Below are positions 53,051 to 64,000 of a stretch of DNA of 64,000 bases, piece by piece. A program made the position numbers and the translations under genes. How positions within the stretch are numbered: position 1 is the first letter of the stretch; each line of letters begins with the position of its first letter. This DNA is from Dipteris shenzhenensis (taxonomy: Eukaryota > Polypodiophyta > Polypodiopsida > Gleicheniales), in assembly GCA_047967505.1 (NCBI GenBank), contig CM106540.1; one strand, written 5' to 3'. The notes below the pieces were generated by a model. It did not search any database. It was not told the origin of the DNA and saw nothing but the letters and a program-made list of their open reading frames with translations.

Positions 53051-56000
53051 TCGCATCTACATTTCTCCAATGGGCACAAAACTTTGTACACTCCTCAACC
53101 TAGGTCTTATTGACTTGCATACAAAGTGGTGCACCCATCTCATAAGTACTTGTTCGGATAACACACCTCCAAACGTATTTTATGACGATTGTGCATAACA
53201 CTAGTAACAAAATGGTGTATCATGTGAGACAGACTATGCAAAGCATATCCAATGGACACAAGACTTTACACGTTCCTCAACCTAGGCAGTATTGACTTGT
53301 GTGCAAAGTGGCATCCCCATCCGATAAGTACTCGTTTGAAAAATACACCTACGATCGTGTTTTTTGACGATTGTTCATGACACTAAGGCAACAACGGTGT
53401 TTTATGCTTGATCGACAATGCAAAACATATCCGATGGGCACAATACTTTGCACACACCTTCAACTAGGTAGAATCGACTTACATGCAAAGTGGCATGCCC
53501 ATCCCATAAGTGCTTGATCCTATAACATACCTAGCAGCGTGTTTTTTGACGGATGTGCATGACACTAGAGTAAAAATAGTATTTAATGCTCGATCGACCA
53601 TGCAAAGGATATCCGATGGGCACAAAACTTTTCGTACGCCTCAACCTAGGTGGTATTGAAATGTTCTCAATGAGGCACACCCATCCGATAAGTACTTGGT
53701 CAGATAACACACCTAATGGCATGTTTTTTTGCGGATGTGCATATCATTAGGGAAAAAATGATGTATAATGCGTGATCGACCATGCAAATCATATCCGATG
53801 GTGACAATACTTTGCACGCACCTCAACGTAGTTAAAACGGACTTGGGTGCAAAGTGGAGCCCCCATCTGATAAGTATTTATTTGAATAACACACCTATGG
53901 CCGTGTTTTTATATGGTTGTCCATGACACTAAGGCAAAAACAGTGTGTTATGCTTGATCGACAATGCAAAGCATATCCGATGGGCACGATACTTTGCACA
54001 CACCTTCAACTAGGTGGAATTGACTTACATGCAAAGTGGCACGCCCATCGCATAAGTGCTTGATCAGATAACACACCTAGCAGCGTGTTTTTTTACGGAT
54101 GTGCATGGCACTAAGGCAAAAATGGAATTTAATGCTCGATCGACCATGCAAAGCATATCCGATGGGCACGATACTTTGCACACACCTTCAAATAGGTGGA
54201 ATTGACTTACATGCAAAGTGGCATTTCCATCGCATATGTGCTTGATCGGATAACACAACTAGCAGCGTGTTTTTTTACGGATGTGCATGGCACTAAGGCA
54301 AAAATGGTATTTAATGCTCGATCGACCATGCAAAGCATATCCGATGGGCATAATACTTTTCCTATACCTCAACCTAGTTGGTATTAAAATGTTGTCAAAG
54401 AGGCACACCCATCCGATAAGTACTTGGTCAGATAACATACCCAAGGGCATGTTTTTTTGTGGATGTGCATACCACTAGGGAAAAAACGGTGTATAATGTG
54501 TGATCGACCATGCAAATCATATCTGATGGTGACAATACTTTGCACGCACCTCAATGTAGTTAAAAAGGACTTGCGTGCAAAGTGGTGCCCCCATCTGATA
54601 AGTACTTATTTGAATAACACACCTATGGCCGTGTTTTTATATGGTTGTGCATGACACTAAGGCAAAAACGATGTGTTATGCTTGATCGACCATGCAAATC
54701 ATATCTGAAGGTGACAATACTTTGCACACACCTCAAACTAGTTGAAACGGACTTGCGTGCAAACTAGAGCCCCCATCCGATAAGTACTAGTTTGAATAAC
54801 ACATCTAGGACTCCGTTTTTTTACGAATGTGCATGACACTAAGACAAAAACGGTGTTTTATGCTTGATCGACAATGCAAAGCATATCCGATGGGCACAAT
54901 ACTTTGCACACAGCTTCAACTAGGTAGAATCGACTTACATGCAAAGTGGCACGCCCATCCCATAAGTGCTTGATCAAATAACATACCTAGCAGCGTGTTT
55001 TTTGACGGATGTGCATGACACTAGAGCAAAAATAGAATTTAATGCTCGATCGACCATGCAAAGGATATCTGATGGGCATAAAACTTTTCGTACGCCTCAA
55101 CCTAAGTGGTATTGAAATGTTCTCAATGAGGCACACCCATCCGATAAGTACTTGGTCAGATAACACACCTAATGGCGTGTTTTTTTACGAATGTGCATAT
55201 CATTAGGGAAAAAATGGTGTATAATGCGTAATCGACCATGCAAATCATATCCGATGGTGACAATACTTTGCACGCACCTCAAAGTAGTTAAAACGGACTT
55301 GCGTGCAAAGTGGAGCCCCCATATGATAAGTACTTATTTGAATAACACACCTATGGCTGTGTTTTTATATGGTTGTGCATGACACTAAGGCAGAAACGGT
55401 GTGTTATGCTTGATCGACAATGCAAAGCATATCCAATGGGCACGATACTTTTCACACACCTTCAACTAGGTGGAATTGACTTACATGCAAAGTGGCATTC
55501 CCATTGCATAAGTGCTTGATCGGATAACACACCTAGCAGTGTGTTTTTTTACGGATGTGCATGGCACTAAGGCAAAAATGGTATTTAATGCTCGATCAAC
55601 CATGCAAAGCATATCCGATGGGCATAATACTTTTCCTATACCTCAACCTAGGTAGTATTAAAATGTTGTCAAAGAGGCACACCCATCCAATAAGTATTTG
55701 GTCAGATAACATACCTAAGGGCGTGTTTTTTTGCAGATGTGCATACCACTAGGGAAAAAACGGTGTATAATGCGTGATCGACCATGCAAATCATATTCGA
55801 TGGTGGCAATACTTTGCACACACCTCAACATAGTTGAAACAGACTTGCGTGCAAATTGGAGCCCCCATCCGATAAGTACTAGTTTGAATAACACACCTAC
55901 GACCGTGTTTTTTCATGGTTGTGCATGACACCAAGGCAAAAACGGTGTTTTATGCTTGATCGACAATGCAAAGCATATCCGATGGGCACAATACTTTGCA

Positions 56001-56429
56001 CACACCTTCAACTAGGTGGAATTAGCTTACATGCAAAGTGGCACGCCCATCGTATAAGTGCTTGATCAGAGAACACACCTAGCAGCGTGTTTTTTTACGG
56101 ATGTGCATGGCACTAAGGCAAAAATGGTATTTAATGCTCGATCGACCATGCAAAGCATATCCGATGGGCACAATACTTTGCACACACCTTTAAATAGGTG
56201 GAATGGACTTACACGCAAAGTGGCACACCCATCCCATAAGTGCTTGATTGGATAACATACCTATCAGCGTGTTTTTTTACGGATGTGCATGACACTAGAG
56301 CAAAAATAGTATTTAATGGTCGATCGACCATGCAAAGGATATCTGATGGGCACAATACTTTGCACACACCTTCAACTAGGTGGAATTGACTTACACGAAA
56401 AGTGGCACGCCCATCGCATAAGTGCTTGA

Positions 56430-59400
56430 TCAGATAACACACGTAGAAGTGTGTTTTTTTACGGATGTGCATGGCACTAAGGCAAAAATGGTATTTAATG
56501 CTCGATCGACCATGCAAAGCATATCCGATTGGCACGATACTTTGCACAGACCTTCAACTAGGTGGAATTGACTTACATGCAAAGTGGCATTCCCATCGCA
56601 TAAGTGCTTGATCGGATAACACACCTAGCAGCGTGTTTTTTTACGGATGTGCATGGCACTAAGGCAAAAATGGCATTTAATGCTCGATCGACCATGCAAA
56701 GCATATCCAATGGGCATAATACTTTTCCTATACCTCAACTTAGGTCGTATTAAAATGTTGTCAAAGAGGCACACCCATCCGATAAGTACTTGGTCAGATA
56801 ACATACCTAAGGGCGTGTTTTTTTACGGATGTGCATACCACTAAGGAAAAAACGGTGTATAATGCGTGATCGACCATGCAAATCATATTCGATGGTGACA
56901 ATACTTTGCACACACCTCAACCTAGTTGAAACAGACTTGCGTGCAAACTGGAGCCCCCATCCGATAAGTACTAGTTTGAATAACACATCTAGGACTGCGT
57001 TTTTTGACGAATGTGCATGACACTCAGACAAAAACGGTGTTTTATGCTTGATCGACAATGCAAAGCATATCCGATGGGCACAATACTTTGCACACACCTT
57101 CAACTAAGTAGAATCAACTTACATGCAAAGTGGCACGCCCATCCCATAAGTGCTTGATCGGATAACATACCTAGCAGCGTGTTTTTTGACAGATGTGCAT
57201 GACACTAGAGTAAAAATAGTATTTAATGCTCGATTGACCATGCAAAGGATATCTGATGGGCACAATACTTTGCACACAATTTCAACTAGGTGGAATTCAC
57301 TTACATGCAAAGTGGCATTCCCATCGCATAAGTGCTTGATCGGATAACACACCTAGGAGCGTGTTTTTTTACGGATGTGCATGGCACTAAGGCAAAAATG
57401 GTATTTAATGCTCGATCGACCATGCAAAGCATATCTGATGGGCATAATACTTTTCTCATACCGCAACCTAGGTGGTATTAAAATGTTGTCAAAGAGGCAC
57501 AACCATCCGATAAGTACTTGGTCAGATAACATACCTAAGGGCGTGTTTTTTTGCGGATGTGCATACCACTAGGAAAAAAACGGTGTATAATGCGTGATCA
57601 ACCATGCAAATCATATCCGATGGTGACAATACTTTTCACACACCTCAACCTAGTGGAAACGGACTTGCGTGCAAACTGGAGCCCCCATCCGATAAGTACT
57701 AGTTTGAATAATACACCTAGGACCGTGTTTTTTCATGGTTGTGCATGACACCAAGGCAAAAACGGGATTTTATGCTTGATCAACAATGCAAAGCATATCC
57801 GATGGGCACAATACTTTGCACACACCTTTAACTAGGTGGAATCGACTTACATGCAAAGTGGCACGCCCATCCCATAAGTTCTTGATCGGATAACATACCT
57901 AGCAGCGTGTTTTTTGACGGATGTGCATGACACTAGAGCAAAAATAGTATTTAATGCTCGATCGACCATGCAAAGCATATCCGATGGGCACAAAACTTTT
58001 CGTACGCCTCAACCTAGGTTGTATTGAAATGTTTGCAATGAGGCACACCCATCCGATAAGTAATTGGTCAGATAACACACCTAGCAGCGTGTTTTTTTAC
58101 GGATGTGCATGGCACTAAGGCAAAAATGGTATTTAATGCTCGATCCACCATGCAAAGCATATCCGATGGGCACGATACTTTGCAAAAACCTTCAACTACG
58201 TGGAATAGACTTATATGCAAAGCGGCACGTGCATCCCATAAGTGCTTGATTGCATTACATACCTAGCAGCGTGTTTTTTGACGGATGTGCATGACACTAG
58301 AGCAAAAATAGTATTTAATGCTCGATCGACCATGCAAAGCATATCCGATGGGCACAAAAGTTTTCGTACACCTTAACCTAGGTGGTATTGAAATGTTCTC
58401 AATGAGGCACACCCATTCGATAAGTACTTGGTCAGATAACACACCTAATGGCGTGTGTTTTTGCGGATGTGCATATCATTAGGAAAAAAATGGTGTATAA
58501 TGTGTGATCGACCATGCAAATAATATCCAATGGTGACAATACTTTGCACGCACCTCAATTAGTTAAAACAGACTTGCGTGCAAAGTGGAGCCCCCATCTG
58601 ATAAGTACTTATTTGAATAACACACCTATGGCCGTGTTTTTATATGGTTATGCATGACACTAAGGCAAAAACGGTGTGTTATGCTTGATCGACAATGCAA
58701 AGCATATCCGATGGGCACAATACTTTGCACACACCTTCAACTAGGTGAAAGTGACTTACATGAAAAGTGGCACGCCCATCGCATAAGTGCTTGTTTAGAT
58801 AACACACCTAGCAGCGTGTTTTTTTACGGATGTGCATGGCACTAAGGCAAAAATGGTATTTAATGCTCGATCAACCATGCAAAGCATATCCGATGGGCAC
58901 GATACTTTGCACACACCTTCAAATAGGTGGAATTGACTTACATGCAAAGTGGCATTCCCATCGCATAAGTGCTTGATTGGATAACACACCTAGCAACGTC
59001 TTTTTTTACGGATGTGCATGGCACTAAGGCGCAAATGGTATTTAATGCTCGATCGACCATGCAAAGCATATCCGATGGGCACGATACTTTGCACACACCT
59101 TAAACCAGGTGGATTTGACTTACATGCAAAGTGGCACGCCCATCACATAAGTTCTTGACCGGATAACACACCTAGCAGCGTGTTTTTTTACGGATGTGCA
59201 TGGCACTAAGGCAAAAATGGTATTTAATGGTCGATCTACCATGCAAAGCATATCCGATGGGCACGATACTTTGCACACACCTTCAACTAGGTGGAATAGA
59301 CTTAGATGCAAAGTGGCACACCCATCCCATAAGTGCTTGATCGGATAACATACCTAGCAGCGTGTTTTTTGACGGATGTGCATGACACTAGAGTAAAAAA

Positions 59401-62400
59401 AGTATTTAATGCTCGATCGACCATGCAAATGATATGCGATGGGCACAAAACTTTTTGTACGCCTCAAACTAGGTGGTATTGAAATGTTCTCAATGAGGCA
59501 CAACCATCCGATAAGTACTTGGTCAAATAACACACCTAATGGCGTGTTTTTTTGCGGATGTGCATATCATTAGGAAAAAAATGGTGTATAATGCGTGATC
59601 GACCATGAAAATCATATCCGATGGTGACAATACGTTGCATGCACCTCAACGTAGTTGAAGCAAACTTGCGTGCAAAGTGGATCCCCCATCTGATAAGTAC
59701 TTATTTGAATAACACACCTATGGCCGTGTTTTTATATGGTTGTGCATGACACTAAGGCAGAAACGGTGTGTTATGCTTGATCGACAATGCAAAGCATATC
59801 CGATGAACACAATACTTTGCACACACCTTCAAATAGGTGTAATTGACTTACATGCAAAGTGGCACGCCCATCGCATAAGTGCTTGATCAGATAACACACC
59901 TAGAAGCATGTTTTTTTTACGGATGTGCATGGCACTAAGGCAAAAATGGTATTTAATGCTCGATCAACCATGCAAAGCATATCGGATGGGCACGATACTT
60001 TGCACACACCTTCAACTAGGTGTAATTGACTTACATGCAAAATGGCATTCCCATCGCATAAGTTCTTGATCGGATAACACACCTAGCAGCGTGTTTTTTT
60101 ACGGATGTGCATGGCACTAAGGCAAAAATGGTATTTGATGCTTGATCGACCATGCAAAGCATATCCGATGGGCATAATACTTTTCTTATACCTCAACCTA
60201 GGTGGTATTAAAATGTTGTCAAAGAGGTACACCCATCCGATAAGTACTTGGTCAGATAACATACCTAAGGGCGTGTTTTTTTGCGGATGTGCATACCACT
60301 AGGGATAAAACGGTGTATAATGCGTGATCGACCATGCAAATCATATCCGATGGTGACAATACTTTGCACACACCTCAACCTAGTTGAAACAGACTTGCGT
60401 GCAAACTGGAGCCCCCATCCGATAAGTACTAGTTTGAATAACACATCTAGGACTGTGTTTTTTGACGAATGTGCATGACACTAAGACAAAAACGGTGTTT
60501 TATGCTTGATCGACAATGTAAAGCATATCCGATGGGAACAATACTTTGCACACACCTTCAACTAGGTAGAATCAACTTACATGCAAAGTGGCACGCCCAT
60601 CCCATAAGTGCTTGATCGGACAACATACCTAGCAGCGTGTTTTTTGACGGATGTGCATGACACTAGAGTAAAAATAGTATTTAATGCTCGATTGACCATG
60701 CAAAGGATATCTGATGGGCACAATACTTTGCACACAATTTCAACTAGGTGGAATTCACTTACATGCAAAGTGGCATTCCCATCGCATAAGTGCTTGATCG
60801 GATAACACACCTAGGAGCGTGTTTTTTTACGGATGTGCATGGCACTAAGGCAAAAATGGTATTTAATGCTCGATCGACCATGCAAAGCATATCCGATGGG
60901 CATAATACTTTTCTCATACCGCAACCTAGGTGGTATTAAAATGTTGTCAAAGAGGCACACCCATCCGATAAGGTCAGATAACATACCTAAGGGCGTGTTT
61001 TTTTGCGGATGTGCATACCACTAGGAAAAAAACGGTGTATAATGCAAGATCAACCATGCAAATCATATCCGATGGTGACAATACTTTGCACACACCTCAA
61101 CCTAGTGGAGGCGGACTTGCGTGCAAACTGGAGCCCCCATCCGATAAGTACTAGTTTGAATAATACACCTAGGACCGTGTTTTTTCATGGTTGTGCATGA
61201 CACCAAGGCAAAAACGGTGTTTTATGCTTGATCAACAATGCAAAGCATATCCGATGGGCACAATACTTTGCACACACCTTCAACTAGGTGGAATCGACTT
61301 ACATGCAAAGTGGCACGCCCATCCCATAAGTTCTTGATCGGATAACATACCTAGCAGCGTGTTTTTTGACGGATGTGCATGACACTAGAGCAAAACTCAG
61401 GGGGGTCACTATGTATAAACCCTCTATATCACGTGCGTTCAAGGCCTATATTTAAAGTCCCTTATCTGTAAAAGAATTCATTAATAAAATGTACCCCTTT
61501 TCTATACAAATCTGTAAATTTTTTTCAAACTTATTTTAAATAGTCCCTTATGTATATTTATTTCTGTAAATTTTAGAAATAAAAAAAATCCTTCTGTTGA
61601 ACTCACGTGATAGGGTTACATATGATGAGTGACCCCCCCGAGGAGCAAAAATAGTATTTAATGCTCGATCGACCATGCAAAGCATATCCGATGGGCACAA
61701 AACTTTTCGTACGCCTCAACCTAGGTTGTATTGAAATGTTTGCAATGAGGCACACCCATCCAATAAGTAATTGGTCAGATAACACACCTAGCAGCGTGTT
61801 TTTTTACGGATGTGCATGGCACTAAGGCAAAAATGGTATTTAATGCTCGATCCACCATGCAAAGCATATCCGATGGGCACGATACTTTGCACACACCTTC
61901 AACTAGGTGGAATAGACTTATATGCAAAGCGGCACGTGCATCCCATAAGTGCTTGATTGGATTACATACCTAGCAGCGTGTTTTTTGACGGATGTGCATG
62001 ACACTAGAGCAAAAATAGTATTTAATGCTCGATCGACCACGCAAAGCATATCCGATGGGCACAAAACTTTTCGTACACCTTAACCTAGGTGGTATTGAAA
62101 TGTTCTCAATGAGGCACACCCATTCGATAAGTACTTGGTCAGATAACATACCTAATGGCGTGTTTTTTTGCGGATGTGCAAATCATTAGGAAAAAAATGG
62201 TGTATAATGCGTGATCGACCATGCAAATCATATCCGATGGTGACAATACTTTGCACGCACCTCAATGTAGTGAAAACGGACTTGCGTGCAAAGTGGAGCC
62301 CCCATCTGATAAGTACTTATTTGAATAACACACCTATGGCCGTGTTTTTATATGGTTGTGCATGACACTAAGGCAAAAACGGTGTGTTATGCTTGATCGA

Positions 62401-63790
62401 CAATGCAAAGCATATCCGATGGGCACAATACTTTGCACACACCTTCAACTAGGTGGAATTGACTTACATGAAAAGTGGCACGCCCATCGCATAAGTGCTT
62501 GTTTAGATAACACACCTAGCAGCGTGTTTTTTTACGGATGTGCATGGCACTAAGGCAAAAATGGTATTTAATGCTCGATCAACCATGCAAAGCATATCCG
62601 ATGGGCACGATACTTTGCACACACCTTCAAATAGGTGGAATTGACTTACATGCAAAGTGGCATTCCCATCGCATAAGTGCTTGATCGGATAACACACCTA
62701 GCAGCGTGTTTTTTTACGGATGTGCATGGCACTAAGGCGCAAATGGTATTTAATGCTCGATCGACCATGCAAAGCATATCCGATGGGCACGATACTTTGC
62801 ACACACCTTAAACTAGGTGGATTTGACTTACATGCAAAGTGGCACGCCCATCACATAAGTGCTTGACCGGATAACACACCTAGCAGCGTGTTTTTTTACG
62901 GATGTGCATGGCACTAAGGCAAAAATGGTGTTTAATGCTCGATCTACCATGCAAAGCATATCCGATGGGCACGATACTTTGCACACACCTTCAACTAGGT
63001 GGAATAGACTTACATGCAAAGTGGCACGCCCATCCCATAAGTGCTTGATCGGATAACATACCTAGCAGCGTGTTTTTTGACGGATGTGCATGACACTAGA
63101 GTAAAAAAAGTATTTAATGCTTGATCGACCATGCAAATGATATCCGATGGGCATAAAACTTTTTGTATGCCTCAACCTAGGTGATATTGAAATGTTCTCA
63201 ATGAGGCACAACCATCCGATAAGTACTTGGTCAAATAACACACCTAATGGCGTGTTGTTTTGCGGATGTGCATATCATTAGGAAAAAAATGGTGTATAAT
63301 GCGTGATCAACCATGCAAATCATATCCGATGGTGATAATACGTTGCATGCACCTCAACGTAGTTGAAACAAACTTGCCTGCAAAGTGGATCCCCCATCTG
63401 ATAAGTACTTATTTGAATAACACACCTATGGCCGTGTTTTTATATGGTTGTGCATGACACTAAGGCAGAAACGGTGTGTTATGCTTGATCGACAATGCAA
63501 AGCATATCCGATGAACACAATACTTTGCACACACCTTCAACTAGGTGTAATTGACTTGCATGCAAAGTGGCACGCCCATCGCATAAGTGCTTGATCAGAT
63601 AACATACCTAGCAGTGTGTTTTTTTTACGGATGTGCATGGCACTAAGGCAAAAATGGTATTTAATGCTCGATCAACCATGCAAAGCATATCGGATGGACA
63701 CGATACTTTGCACACACGTTCAACTAGGTGTAATTGACTTACATGCAAAGTGGCATTCCCATCGCATAAGTTCTTGATTGGATAACACAC
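56430..63790. repeat. Higher-order repeat units of about 3,458 bp
   Basis: Corresponding sites are separated by exactly 3,458 bp up to 60.97 kb. The second unit then has a 6 bp loss near 60,973 and a 255 bp gain at 61,396, giving a separation of about 3,708 beyond it (58,795 to 62,503; 59,900 to 63,608). At least two complete units and part of a third are visible. Confidence 0.8.
61396..61642. mobile_element. MITE inserted in the satellite (8 bp target duplication)
   Basis: 247 bp with terminal inverted repeats CTCAGGGGGGTCACT and AGTGACCCCCCCGAG (14 of 15 matching), extended imperfectly inward (TATCACGTGCGTTCAA against TATCACGTGAGTTCAA). The inside is AT-rich and non-coding. The target duplication GAGCAAAA lies at 61,388-61,395 and 61,643-61,650. 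The empty site survives in the preceding higher-order unit at 57,936-57,943. An 8 bp duplication fits the hAT superfamily; the ends CTCAGGGG are not a perfect hAT consensus, so the class is tentative. Confidence 0.85.
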
Positions 63791-64000
63791 CTAGCAGCGT
63801 GTTTTTTTACGGATGTGCATGGCACTAAGGCAAAAATGGTATTTAATGCTTGATCGACCATGCAAAGCATATCCGATGAGCATAATACTTTTCTTATACC
63901 TCAACCTAGGTGGTATTAAAATGTTGTCAAAGAGGTACACCCATCCGATAAGTACTTGGTCAGATAACATACCTAAGGGCGTGTTTTTTTGCGGATGTGC

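Larger units (their letters stand above)
53050..64000. repeat. Satellite array, 182 bp monomer with higher-order structure
   Basis: Roughly 60 head-to-tail monomers of 182 bp, for example CTCGATCGACCATGCAAAGC at intervals of 182. Every monomer carries a T run of 5-8 followed by one of several subtype tags: ACGGATGTGCATGGCACT, GACGGATGTGCATGACACT, GCGGATGTGCATACCACT or ATGGTTGTGCATGACACT. From about 56.4 kb the order of subtypes repeats every 3,458 bp (19 monomers): positions 56,647, 57,150 and 57,375 recur at 60,105, 60,608 and 60,833. The left-edge monomers (53.05-53.4 kb) are the most diverged. The array runs off the window. Small open frames of 60-77 codons are artefacts of the repeat. Monomer size fits a centromeric or heterochromatic satellite; location is inferred. 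Confidence 0.9.

Noticed and set aside
61396-61642. Mutator-like element
   Set aside because: The target duplication is 8 bp, not 9, and the terminal repeats are short and G-rich.
53531-63790. Numerous similar small frames of 60-112 codons
   Set aside because: They repeat with the satellite period on both strands and represent the monomer, not genes.
1-64000. tRNA, rRNA, snRNA genes or riboswitches
   Set aside because: No cloverleaf boxes or conserved rRNA segments were seen; the TGGTATCAGAGC matches are primer sites next to LTRs.

Overview
The window is nuclear DNA of a land plant with a repeat-dominated genome. The evidence is Ty1/copia LTR retrotransposons with plant-type primer binding sites (TGGTATCAGAGC, complementary to initiator Met tRNA), a CACTA (En/Spm) transposon with the plant domain order Transposase_21, DUF4218 and DUF4216, a fragment of plant arogenate dehydratase, and a satellite with a 182 bp monomer. 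A DUF7869-like transposase relic would fit a fern, lycophyte or bryophyte better than a crop, but the species cannot be fixed from the sequence. I see no bacterial, organellar, tRNA, rRNA or CRISPR feature and no clearly intact ordinary host gene.

Layout: 0.2-4.9 kb is a decayed CACTA element with its transposase on the minus strand. 5.5-6.0 kb is a CT-rich hairpin repeat. 6.9-8.7 kb (minus) is a decayed or multi-exon gene joining an FCP1/NIF-type HAD phosphatase domain to a SET-like domain. 8.8-20.05 kb is an array of short palindromes (core GGCACYRGTGCC) with two coding-like islands. 20.9-21.3 kb is a frameshifted arogenate dehydratase fragment. 22.1-23.3 kb is a degraded copia relic. 23.6-30.0 kb is a tandem palindrome repeat split by a composite LTR retrotransposon (25,165-29,644, TSD CATTC) that carries a second, unrelated LTR inside it. 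30.0-32.0 kb is a DUF7869-like transposase pseudogene.

32.6-41.6 kb is an AAGCAT hairpin array that hosts a full-length copia element (35,953-41,506, TSD ATATG). Its 5' end was tandemly duplicated after insertion. 41.7-43.1 kb is a degraded plus-strand multi-exon gene that abuts an unusual 1.1-kaa minus-strand reading frame (43,088-46,578) broken by one TGA. 47.6-49.2 kb is CT microsatellite. 49.9-52.2 kb is a C-rich block with about 17 copies of a GC palindrome. 53.05 kb to the window end is a satellite with a higher-order repeat of about 3,458 bp (19 monomers), containing a 247 bp MITE with an exact 8 bp target duplication.

The genes do not form a pathway; they are layers of mobile DNA. 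Points that stand out are three sequence-unrelated arrays of short palindromes with low-complexity spacers, the composite retrotransposon, the phosphatase-SET candidate, the long unassigned reading frame, and the satellite whose repeat arithmetic shows that the MITE inserted after the higher-order duplication.
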